Source: Gaertneriomyces semiglobifer (taxonomy: Eukaryota; Chytridiomycota; Chytridiomycetes; Spizellomycetales; Spizellomycetaceae). From it: a stretch of DNA of 64,000 bases. Under the pieces are notes generated by a model. The model did no database searches. It was not told where the DNA came from and saw nothing but the letters and a program-made list of their open reading frames with translations. Where the stretch lies: the NCBI GenBank assembly GCA_025558075.1, contig JAHLKF010000020.1, positions 186,001 through 250,000 on the forward strand, read 5' to 3'. This document shows positions 52,564 to 62,830 of this stretch, one piece after another. The translations under genes were made by a program, and so were the position numbers. The first letter of the stretch is position 1, and each line of letters begins with the position of its first letter.

Positions 52564-54929
52564 CTATACTACCTGGCTACAGAAAGTTTTTTTCTTGAAG
52601 CAACGGTCTGCCACTGCAAGCACATCTGCCATCTCTCGAACGTCATGTACGCGTACAACGTTCGCGCCTTCTGCTACTGCCGCCGAACATGCAGCTGCGG
52701 TTGCCCATATCCGGTTCTTGGGTGTGTCCTGCTTCAAAGCTGTGCGGAGGAAGCCCTTGCGGGAAGGCCCCACCAGTGTGGGGAAGCCTTGAAGCTGGTA
52801 CTTAGGTCCAACCATATTTTTCAGTCCACGTAGGATGTCAAAGTTCTGGTCAGCAGTCTTTGCAAAGCCAATTCCAGGATCAACGATTACGTTCCATCGA
52901 CGTATGCCATGATGTATGGCCTTGGAGACCGTCGCACCAAGTACTTTGCAGATTTCCGTGATGACATCGTCGTTCTCATAATTAGTCAAGGAAGACATCG
53001 TCTTCGGTGTTCCTCGCATGTGCATAAGGCACGCCGGGGCAGCGCTTTCTGCAATGACTTGAATCATGTCCGGATCGTGGGCACCTCCAGTGACATCATT
53101 GATTAAGTTTGCACCGGCTTTGATTGCGGCACGAGCTACACTAGCCCGATAAGTATCAATGGAGATTGGAATATCCGGCCTGGCTTGCCGGATGGCTTCA
53201 ATGACAGGTATGACTCGGGACAACTCCTCTTGTTCTGGGATCTCCTTCGAGTGCGGTTTCGTTGTCATGCCTCCAACATCGATAATATCCGCACCTTCCT
53301 CCATCATCGCTAATGCCCTCTGTACCGCTGACTCTGTAGAGAAAAAGTCGCCCCCATCACTGAAACTGTCGGGTGTAACGTTAAGTATCCCCATCACAAA
53401 AGTGCGTTCACCCCAGTTCCAAACAGTATCAGCGCCGATAGGTAGCACTTTATTGATTGTGCTATCAGCAGTGTCAGTCGAGTGTTTCAGCAGTGCCAGA
53501 AGCTGCGCCGTTGTACGGAACAGGCCGGGAATCTCCAAATCTGGTGCGATGCTAAATAGGAACAATTAGCGAGGCCCTCACTATTATATGACAACAGCGC
53601 TGAACTCACTCGCAAAATGGTCGAAGAACAAATTCACGCTCTTTGATGCGAGGATGAGGGATGGTCACACGTTCATTGTGCATTTCCAAGCTTCCATAAC
53701 ACAAAATATCCAGATCAATAGGCCTGGGACCAAAACGTTGTCCATGCATGTCTCTTCCCATACCGACCTCCAACTCCTTGAGAATGTCCAATAAAGACTC
53801 CGGCGCCAGCTGCGTTCGGACCTGAATGGAAATAATGAGCACCCTTGCAAATAAGCCGCTACCAGGTAAGTCCACGTACCTCACACACTGCATTCAAGAA
53901 CTTTGGCTGGTCTGTCACATACATGGGAGACGTCTCATACAAGAAGGATGTGTCGACGACATCGATCCCTTTGCGGGTCAGCGAGCGAAGCGCAAGCTCA
54001 ATGTTGGCAGCGCGATCACCTATGTTAGAACCCAGAGCAATGTACACAGTGTGTACGCTCTCTTCCTCTGCCGCTGCTCCTTTCGTTACGCCTAACGTCC
54101 CAGTGCGCTGTGGCTTCTGAGGGTCATCCGATAATCCAAAGAAGCTGCGGTCCCGGCAAATTTCAACCCCAGCGGCGGCAGCAAACACGATCGCACTCGG
54201 CTTCTCTACACGCACTGTCACCTTGGGAACGTGGCACTGCTCAATCATCAGTTTTGCGACCGACGTAGCAAGAGCCTCAACAGTCTTGTAGTTGGTACTC
54301 TCCACATACTGGCTGACGGTGCGTGTGATGGTCCGGTAATTGTGGACTTTGGGAACGCGGTCTCCGATCAAGGTGTGCGGTTTGAACTTCAAATGGATAA
54401 TCATAGTGATCACCACTCGTTGCTTTTCTTCTCTCTCCCACGGGTTCACGCCAATGATTGTATTTAGTGTCAGGTCGTTAATGAATATCTGATCCTCTCC
54501 AGCTTCATCCCTACTATCGTCATACTGCACCGCCTTGTCATCTCCGCTGGATATCACTGCATGCAACGCTTGAATGTCTTCCTTAGATCTTGTTATCTCA
54601 ACTCCGGCACATGCAGCATGAAGCAGAGCTCTAGGTTTCTCGACGCGGACAGTAACCTTTTTGGCACCACAGTCCTCCACCACAACCCGTGCAATGCCGC
54701 TGGCAAGCGCCTCAACAGATCGATAGGAGGTCTTCTCAGAGAACTCTTGAGCTACTTTGGCGACTGTTCCGTAACTGATGGACTCGGATAGCAGATCTGT
54801 AGCTCCGGACGCGTGAACATCTTCGTAAACCGTCAGGTCAATGTTCAACGGTTGTCGCTTGGAGCGCTCCCAGGCGTCCACTCCAATAATATTGCGAACG
54901 TTGAGCTTCCGCACCGTTATTTGATCCAT
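52564..54929 (-). CDS. FOL1: trifunctional folate synthesis enzyme (DHNA-HPPK-DHPS)
   Basis: Three folate steps in one protein. The first exon (ATG 54929) holds two dihydroneopterin aldolase modules: MDQITVRKLNVRNIIGVDAW, then DQIFINDLTLNTIIGVNPWE. The pyrophosphokinase domain starts with YIALGSNIGDRAANIELALR, continues over an intron near 53870, and contains RFGPRPIDLDILCYGSLEMH. The dihydropteroate synthase domain follows a second intron near 53590: FVMGILNVTPDSFSDGGDFF, SIDTYRASVARAAIKAGANL, LINDVTGGAHDPDM and WNVIVDPGIGFAKT. In the DHPS loop the usual GGESTRP is GGMTTKP; the Thr and Pro known from sulfa-resistance sites are kept. An apparent earlier start is GTG, so ATG 54929 was chosen. 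Confidence 0.93.
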
Positions 54930-55182
54930 CCTGAGCACCGAAAGCACAGCTATAGAGTATGCGCCCGGCGTATTTGGTGAACGGGCGCCTTAAAACAGAA
55001 ATGTCATGGCACCCCGCGAACCCCAACATTTGTTCATCGAATGATTTACACGAGGGCAACTTGCAATACTCTATAATAAAAACGCGAGACTGGCTAGTAT
55101 ATCTCCTATGAAAATGGGAGCTTCCCGACAGTGTTGTAGTTAATGTTGCTAAGTGCCGTATATGTGCTATGCTCATTACTGC

Positions 55183-57704
55183 CTAAACCAAACTTTCTAA
55201 ACTCTGGTGGAACCTGGCCACCCTCGAGTCCGCCATAACTTTTGCTCGCGAAAAATTCAGCACCTGCAAACCTTCTAAATGTGTAGCGCGAGAGATAGCG
55301 ACATATGCTTGGCCTGTCTCGAAACATTTGCTGAGGTCGATTGTAACTCGCTCGAGTGTTTGACCTTGACTCTTATGGATGGATAGGGCATAGGCGAGTA
55401 TCAAGGGATACTGTTATGCGAAAAAGTTTTAGCGAGGCGATTATCACATTCGGTTGCCTCACCGCTCACCTGCTCACGGGAGCACAAGGGGTCCACCGAA
55501 TTTCCAGACTCGATTGACCACTTGTGCTTTTCTAATTCTGTCGTAAGGGGACCGTGTATCGTCCGGAACTCTACTATTGGCGCTTTCGACTCTTTGTTGA
55601 TCTCAGCGACTATTCCAAGGGTCCCGTTCACCAATGCGTCACTTAAATTTTTCGTAAGCATCACTTGAGCCCCAATTTTGAGAGTAAGGACTTCAGGGGC
55701 CATGACATCCTTCAGCTTTGGCAGGTGCGACGGATTCCCCACATCAACTGCCCGATAACGATACTCGGCTCCAGGTAGCTGAGCCAGACGTTGCATGTTG
55801 GCTGATTCCACCTGAGTCCGAACGGCAAACCTGTGGAAAGATAACCGTCATCACGTTGTAACTAGGGCACAAGGTTTTGCGGCAAGAGAACTCACAGCTG
55901 CGTGGGCACGAGTCCATCCTCAGTGCTGATAGGCCTTGACAAACTTTTTAGCAACCGCTCTGACTCTTCCGACACGATACCCATGCGCATCTCGTTTAAG
56001 ACCCTGACAAACGTCTCATCCTGCTGACGAAACACACGTTTGAGCTGCAAATGCAATGTAAATCTCTCAGATCAGAGCGTGAGGATTCGCCGACGGTCAC
56101 GGCCACATACCCGCAAAGTCCGGCGTACGCAGCGCGACCAGCTTTGGGATTCAAATGCGAATTTGGAACCCTTTGACACTAAAGAATCATAGTTTAGTCC
56201 CTGAAATGGAAAGTCCTGAGATATCTGCTTCATACCTGGCGGCAACTGCATAAAGTCTCCACACAGCACGAGCTGAGAGAGAAGGGTGAGCCAATGGAGT
56301 ATGAACTTGCGGTAGGCCCACAGCTCGCACCTGAATACCACCGAAAGGCCGGTTTCCGTCCAGCAAATTCCGAGCAATGCTTTCAAGCTTATCAAAAAAG
56401 ACACCATCCACCATTGAAACTGACAATGTCAAATCGCAGAATTAGGGCAAGTCATTTGATTCGACAATGAAGGGCACAAGCGTACTTTCATCAATGATGA
56501 GAACTCTGGTACTCCTCCACCGTTGGCGCGCTTTCTGATTCATCTGTACCAGCAGCTTCTCCACCGGAGCTAGATTGATGCTTAAGACAAAATCATATGT
56601 TCATGACTAACCGGCGGCCGCACTTACCGTTCGCGAGTCCGCAACCGGCAAAGGAATGGAGTGTGCATCCCCCAATATTGCACGCTGCAATACCAGTTGG
56701 AGCTGTACCTCATTGTGTCAGCGGATGATAGGACATGCGGACATGATGCAACGCACCTGTTATAGCAATCTCTTCTTCGCGATGGAGCTTCCGTAGTCGC
56801 GCTATCATTTTACGTAGCAAGACGGATTTTCCAGTCCCTATACCAAGACATGAACCGGAGCTCCAAGCAAACGGAAATATAAATGGTGGCTAAACTCACC
56901 AGCACTGCCGGTAAAAAATAAACTTTCTTTCTGATTTATTACCAAATGCGCTACGTGTTCTTGCTCTGGGGAAAGCTTAACATCTGGCGCTTCAGCGCTA
57001 CCGGAGAGCGACGAGCCTTTGGATCGAAAACTCGATGGCAACACGCGTGCTGAACTGGTTGATCGCGTGCTTGCATTGACCGTTTTCCGTGTCTGCGTCT
57101 CGGACCAAGACGTCTGTGAATTCCCTCTCGCCTGAGCCAGACTCCTCATTGTTACGGACCCATCTTTCTCTGCCACCAACGTGCTGCGAGCATTTACGGC
57201 AGTTTCCAAAGCTTCAGTTGGCTTTGATGAGGCGGACCCAAACGGTACCCTTTTCTTTCCAGCAATCTCAAATGGGCGGGTCGGTGCTCCTAGTAGAGCC
57301 TCATTTGCCGGTCTCTTCTTTCCCGCAGCACAAGTTAAGTGCTCTAATTTCGCCCTCAATGCGGCACCACTATTTGCAGCAGCAGCTAGCGTCCGTGGTG
57401 ACGATGTTGATTCACTCGCTTCAGTCAGATTTATAACTGCACTCCTCCCGTTCGCATGCTTTTCCATCGTTGCTGGCGGCTGTTCCCTTTTTGAAGGTGA
57501 AGAAGTCGTACCGCAATATACGTCAAAAGGGCCTGTTAAGTCTACTAGAGGCGTCGGCGCAGGGCGGGCATTACCATGTACGAGGTCGAGCTTTGAACGG
57601 CGACCTGGCGGGGAAGGCCGAATTGTGCTGTCACTTCTCGTGGCCTGCGGCGCCTTGGGCGAGAAATTGAGCGTAGACTGGGTCAGCTGATTTTGATTAG
57701 GCAT
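55183..57704 (-). CDS. PIF1-family DNA helicase
   Basis: 5'-to-3' superfamily 1B helicase of mitochondria and nucleus, acting at G-quadruplexes and telomeres. The first exon (ATG 57704) is a Ser/Thr/Pro-rich N-terminal region of about 250 residues, then [20 protein letters not shown] and FFTGSAG, the start of Walker A, which continues across a short intron ([13 protein letters not shown]). Further exons give [13 protein letters not shown] (near 56270, motif III) and [20 protein letters not shown] (near 55690). The end shows [17 protein letters not shown] and [19 protein letters not shown]1 signatures. About seven exons; stop near 55183. The frame stays tandem with FOL1. Confidence 0.92.
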
Positions 57705-58154
57705 TTCTGAGGCTCTTTTACGACGGCAAAGGTTGTGTTTCCAATGTTCCCATGGGGGACGCCGATATTGGTAGCTCTAAAACGCTCCGTATCCACTCTT
57801 CGTCGTTACAATTACAGCAGCTCTGCTGGCCACAATCTGCTTGCACTAGCCCGTAGTCGCTGCGTTGGCGTCGAGAATACCTGTTGATCGGGTAGTATAA
57901 GTAAATCTATATTCTACATTTATAGGCGAACGAGGTGCAGCTTTGTCTGGACCTGGACACATTTGAACGCGGAGCGGAGAACGCGGGCTCGCGTTGGGGT
58001 TAGGGCTACTCTCCTTTTATGGACATTGCTTACGAACGCGGCGGTTGAGGACCTCACCGGTTACCGCCGTGATGACAGAACAAGCAGATGACAGATCCCA
58101 TCCAGCGACTCGCAGCGAGTAGTGTGAGTTCAATATTTTATTAGCAAAAGCATC
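57705..58154. promoter_or_regulatory. divergent intergenic region, PIF1 / dehydrogenase
   Basis: 450 bp between two head-to-head start codons. A/T-rich stretch near 57890-57925 (TATATTCTACATTTATAG) could contain core promoter elements; no stronger assignment is possible. Confidence 0.3.
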
Positions 58155-59446
58155 ATGCAGGCTCTTGTGCTTCAGCCACAGGAACCGGCTCCTACTAACA
58201 AGGGAGATCGCTACGACCAGCTTGTCCTGCGAACGCTACAGCGTCCTGATGTTCCTTCCGACCACATTCTGATTCGCCTTCACGCGGCTTCGCTAAATCA
58301 TCGAGACGTCTTCATTCGTCAAGGATTGTATCCTCGGATAAAATATGGCAGTATACTAGGAAGTGATGGCGCTGGGGTTGAAGTGGAGACTGGACGACGT
58401 GTGCTGGTAGGAAAGCCAAAAGCTATGCATCACCAAAGTAATGAGGGTGCATAATATGCATTCTTCTGTTTTGAAATGTAGATCAACCCAAGCGTTAACT
58501 GGAAGGCTGATCTGCGAGCACCCGAGAAGCCAGAAGAGTATGGGATGTTGGGGCTACTGCCGTTTCCTGGTGATGGACAAGTTGCAGGTACAGTTGGGCC
58601 TGGGCCTGTACTAACTATGAAAAACATTTCAGGTACTTTGGCGGAATACATTGTGGTCCCATCCTCTCTGGTTCATGAAATCCCTTCTCACCTATCTTTC
58701 ACGGAGGCCGCAGCTCTTCCGTTGGCTGGTCTGACCGCATACCGCGCCACTTTTAGTCAAGGCCAGGTCAACAGCCATTCTACCGTGCTCATATCTGGCA
58801 TTGGCGGTGGTGTTGCCCTATTCTGCTTGCAGTTTTGCGTAGCTGTTGGCGCGAAAGTCTATGTGACAAGCTCCGACCCTGACAAGATCCAAAAAGCAGT
58901 CAGTCTTGGTGCTCATGGTGGAGCCAATTATCGCGAAGGTGAGAAGCAGTGTAACATCCCCTGATGATTAAGCTGAACTTGCCAGTGCTTTAGCCGACTG
59001 GGAAAAGCAGATTCGACAAACGTGTCCGGCATTCGATGTGGTGATTGACAGTGCTGGAGGCGATGCGATCGCCGCCTACCTGAGACTGCTCCGGCCTGGT
59101 GGTATGTTACTAAAGAAGGCCTTGAAACTCATGCACGATGGTCATCACCAATACTCACATATCAGGCACGCTTGTAACGTATGGTGCTACTGCACGGCCC
59201 GCCGCCACCATCCTCATGCCCAACATTTTTCTGAAGCAAATCACTGTAAAGGGCTCCACCATGGGCAATGAGGTAGAGTTTGCAAACATGTTGAAGCTTG
59301 TCGCAGACAAGCAACTGCGTCCCGTAGTCAGTGCGGTTTGGAAAGGTCTGTCCAGCGCTGAGGATGCCATGGAAGTAATGCGCAAGGGTGGTCAGATGGG
59401 AAAGCTAGTGATTGAGCTATGCGTCGAAAATTCTCCAAGATTGTAG
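58155..59446 (+). CDS. zinc-independent medium-chain dehydrogenase (quinone oxidoreductase-like)
   Basis: NAD(P)-dependent oxidoreductase of the MDR family, YogA-like. Exons: 58155-58406, about 58482-58589, about 58635-58939, then two to the stop at 59446. GroES-like N-terminus has RPDVPSDHILIRLHAASLNH and RDVFIRQGLYPRIKYGSILG. The Rossmann part reads TVLISGIGGGVALFCLQFCV and AVGAKVYVTSSDPDKI, then VVIDSAGGDAIAAYLRLLRP. No structural or catalytic zinc cysteines are visible at the usual places. The substrate cannot be told. Confidence 0.88.
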
Positions 59447-59583
59447 AGCGCTTACTTTGACAAAGCCACAGGCTCGTTCGATACAAGAGCCATCCTTATG
59501 AGTTCTCAATTGATATTAACTTTGAATTACGGAATCAGACAAAAAAAAGCGAGTCATAGAATTCTCGAACCCAAGTAGCAAAC

Positions 59584-60745
59584 CTATAAAACTATGCAGT
59601 CGTCATTGCCCTTTTTCTTCTTGAGTGTCCTGGAGCCGTTGTGACGGTTCGCATAACCACCCGCGTAACCGCCGCCCGCGTATGTGGACCTTCGACCCGT
59701 CGCCGACGATCGGTTGACAGGTCTCTCATCCCAAGTATCCATGCTGGGATCAATGCTTCCTGCTAGTGAATTGATTGGTTCAGGGCTCTCAGCGAAGGAA
59801 GGGTGCACACCTCGCATACATACCTAGAAGGATTTTACACACCCAATCACCCCGGGAAAATGGAAACTGCGGACCTTGCACGGCAAGAATTTGTTGCTTT
59901 TCAGAAGCGTAATCGTCAACCACGTCCACACGAGGCACATTTTCGTCGATCCAGTTGAGATACGATAGGACCGCATCATCATCCGTCAATGCGACAAAGG
60001 TAGTATACACAAAGTCTGGCCTTTGTCGTAAGGCGGACAGGACCCCATTGCGATCTATTTGACCAGTTGACGTAGTAGGTTCTCCGTCGGTAGCGACGAC
60101 TATCAAAAGTTTCCTTCCGTCGCGCCCCGGCTGCGCGTGGTTCAGGAGGACTTCCAGAAATGCATTGGCCAACGGTGTGTACCCGTACGGTTTGTCTCTG
60201 AAAGCGTCTTCAACCTGCTGTGCGTTCGTCACATTGTGCAGTGACGTTCTGTTTAAGAAATAGACATCAATCCCGTCTTGATCTAACGTACACGCTATAT
60301 CCACAACGGTTTTGAGGGTCTGTTTCAGTTCATCCCACCGTGTTTGGCGAGGTGCGTAAGGAGACTGGCTCCCTAACGCGCAGGGCGTAAGCATAGAGCC
60401 GGAGTCATCGCAAATGAAGACTATGTCAAAGTTCTCCAGCTGCCGTAGCTTGTACGCTAGTTGTTCTTGGATTTCGTGCTGCTGTACGAGGTTGCGAAAA
60501 ACGTTGAGGTTGTTGAGATCTTGGGAAAGGGCTGGCGTCGGCGGGACACTGGGTGGAATGTGGGTAGTCTGGGAGTGATGAGAGTGGGTCGCATGGGACG
60601 GCGAGCCGGTAACTTGAGAGTGCGCGTGAGTTCCATGGGGTGGAGGGCGGGCAGTGGGAGGATTGGCAAATGACGACCCTACATTGCTGACGGCTTCACC
60701 GTAACTGGGAGGTGCCCCAGATGGTACTTTACTATCATAAGGCAT
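59584..60745 (-). CDS. von Willebrand A domain protein with CaaX end
   Basis: About 370 residues. The N-terminus contains a PPSY motif (GAPPSYGEAVS), a likely WW-domain ligand, and a Pro/His/Thr-rich linker. The VWA domain starts DIVFICDDSGSMLTPC, with the metal-site D-x-S-x-S pattern, then RWDELKQTLKTVVDIACTLD and LLIVVATDGEPTTSTGQID. A 55-nt intron (59788-59842) joins the last exon (59584-59787), which is Gly/Tyr-rich and ends in LKKKKGNDDCIVL. Basic residues followed by CIVL form a CaaX box of the geranylgeranyl type, so membrane attachment is expected. Function unknown; similar VWA proteins are common in fungi. Confidence 0.82.
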
Positions 60746-61623
60746 GCAAGTGAACCAAGGTCGTCAAGGAGAATGTCTGGTGTCGGTTGGTAGTAACTTT
60801 TTTAAGGTTAAGGGAAGAGCAGATGTCCAAGCCGCTTTTAAATGTGCGTTTGCGGAAAAGTCGTCGTTCGCCTCGACAAAAGGCGCGCGTTGCTCACATG
60901 AGACCGACGAGTTACCCGTAAGGTTATCCGGAAGGATGCCAAGTGGCCAAGGGCCAAGGCAGTTTTGGAGTACGAGGAAAGAAGGAGGATTATTCTCGGA
61001 AGAGAGATGATGGATGGATATTGAGAGAAACGGGATGTCATAGATTGGCATGCACGTGCATCACAAAGTGAGAAACATCCATCCATTCCAGCATCAACAC
61101 ACACACACCCACTTGTGTCCTACGTCGTTAGTCGTGACTGCCCCCCCAAATGCACAAACCACACGACTTTGGCCGTAGCATCACCAGGTACTGAGCGTGA
61201 TCTCATGTCGTCGACGACGAGGCCCACTGGAAGGAGCTGATGCCAACGCCTTGGGGCGTTCCTCGTCAAAGACTATTCATGCTTCCGGAGGACACTCTCC
61301 GGCGTTGTAATAACTCGCCTAACATCCCGTTTACAGGCGGGACGCTGTGAGAGAATCAAAGGTTTCCGCCTTTCGTTCAAGTCTGAATCTGCCGCCGTAA
61401 GGGCGGTATCCCTTACACTCCAGCGAGAGGCTGAGAGCCCAACACATCTCGGTGATGCGGAGATACTGCAAAGACATGCATAATGCGTTCAACAAGCCCC
61501 GCTCAACCATTTCCATTTTGTGAGCGCCAAATGCTTTCCTCAATGCTCCAAATAAGCCCGTCGCTGTCCAGCTGGTGCCATGTAATGGATCATAGTTACA
61601 AACGTTCTGTAGAAGTCATCAGC
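60746..61623. other. intergenic region with hairpin-rich segment
   Basis: About 880 bp without a supported protein gene. Contains a short CA repeat (near 61099-61110). Between 61285 and 61410 several perfect small hairpins cluster: CCGGAG/CTCCGG (61285-61302), CGCCT/AGGCG (61316-61339) and CCGCC/GGCGG (61392-61406). Could be a structured RNA or a 5' region; no known RNA family is recognised. Confidence 0.35.
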
Positions 61624-61697
61624 GGTTTCGTGGTGTAGTTGGTCATCACACCTGTCTAACACACAGGAGGTCTCCAGTTCGAACCTGGACGAAACCA
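61624..61697 (+). tRNA. tRNA-Val (anticodon AAC)
   Basis: 74 nt, no intron. Acceptor stem GGTTTCG pairs with CGAAACC, discriminator A. Anticodon stem CCTGT/ACAGG with loop CTAACAC gives AAC. T arm TCCAG...CTGGA with GTTCGAA. Internal A and B boxes (TGGTGTAGTTGG; GTTCGAACC) are intact, and a T run follows near 61700, a normal Pol III terminator. Confidence 0.95.
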
Positions 61698-61804
61698 CTT
61701 TCTTTTTCCTCTTTGTCATGCCCTTTTACTTTAAGGGATAGCCACCCGCATCTTTTGCGGCCATTCGTGACGGTCAATCTTGAGGTCCAAAATCGCAAAT
61801 CAGT

Positions 61805-62272
61805 ATGCCCTTTGTGCCGCAAGAAATTCTTGACCGAATAGCATACTTTACTGCAGATGCGGTAATGGCTGTTGCGCTGCGAAGCTGGATGGTGTACGTT
61901 CAGCTGATGCGCAATCGTGCTCATTACTGCCTAGTGTCAGCGACGGATGTCTTGAAGGATGAACTGATCGAAGAATGCGAATTCGTTGGAGTGGTGGCAA
62001 ACACTGATGAGATAGCCTCGCCAGGCCTGTGTGCGTACATATTGGAACAGGACGTGCAACAATTTGAACGGATACCAACTGACGGCCTGCGGTTCCGATT
62101 TCAACGAGGCAGAGCAACCGAGTCTATCGAGAATACAATGGTGGATTTCACGATATGGAGAGTGTTTTACCGTTTATGGCTCTTGGGCGGAATTGAGCAT
62201 CTTGGAGAGGACAAAGTCTTGTACTTTCACAAGAAGCCAGGCTCTTTGGTAAACTTGGAACCTGGGCACTAA
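61805..62272 (+). CDS. small protein of unknown function, F-box-like start
   Basis: Single exon, 155 residues. The first residues PQEILDRIAYFTADAVMAVA resemble the start of an F-box, but the match is short. The rest is rich in Glu/Asp and aromatic residues (IEECEFVGVVANTDEIASPG, WRVFYRLWLLGGIEHLGEDK) and was not matched to a family. It lies directly after the tRNA and has no visible intron. Confidence 0.55.
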   Translation: MPFVPQEILDRIAYFTADAVMAVALRSWMVYVQLMRNRAHYCLVSATDVLKDELIEECEFVGVVANTDEIASPGLCAYILEQDVQQFERIPTDGLRFRFQRGRATESIENTMVDFTIWRVFYRLWLLGGIEHLGEDKVLYFHKKPGSLVNLEPGH

Positions 62273-62356
62273 GAGCGACAGCGTTAGCTTCTTTGTACGC
62301 ATCTTGTAGTCGTTTCCGACAATTGTTGATATGGATATATGACAATGTAATTATAA

Positions 62357-62587
62357 TCATCGTCCGTCTTGCCCCAGTCTTGGATTTGGCATAACGTAAT
62401 CGTCGGAGTTACGCGCCGGTGTGTTGACCGAGTCGATCTGGCCTTTCTGCAGTAGGCCTGCAATGGCGGAAGCGACCATTCGCTCCACATGTATTCGAGA
62501 TATGATACCTAGGACGCAATGAACGAAATAGAGGAACAAAACCAGCGAAGTTGCCTTTCCAAGCGTGCTGATAGGGTCATTCCGCAT
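62357..62587 (-). CDS. small membrane protein fragment, unknown
   Basis: Open frame with one likely transmembrane helix (ATSLVLFLYFVHCVLGIIS) and a polar C-terminus (SVNTPARNSDDYVMPNPRLG). The ATG at 62587 gives 76 residues; the frame stays open upstream (QAIVADGYASDLIA), so a 5' exon beyond a short intron is likely. Not recognised. Confidence 0.4.
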   Translation of the reverse strand: MRNDPISTLGKATSLVLFLYFVHCVLGIISRIHVERMVASAIAGLLQKGQIDSVNTPARNSDDYVMPNPRLGQDGR

Positions 62588-62830
62588 AGCAATGAGGTCC
62601 GACGCATAACCATCGGCGACTATTGCTTGTAAGCGGAAGAGGCAGAGAAATCTGAACCATCTGAATCTACTCGTGTAGATGGTTTTTTGAAGTGCAGCAG
62701 AAGAGCTTTGAGGGCACAAGCAACCTTGACACGAATAGTAACATCTTGGACCCGCATATACACCCTGGGCCAGCCTCAGAGCCAATCCCAACCTTACTTT
62801 TTAATTTTACAACCAAGTTGCATTGTAACC

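Noticed and set aside
54930..54947. Upstream start of FOL1 at 54947
   Set aside because: The codon there is GTG; the ATG at 54929 matches the usual start of the first aldolase module.
59818..59842. 19-nt micro-intron in the VWA gene
   Set aside because: A normal 55-nt intron with GT...AG (59788-59842) explains the frame change equally well.
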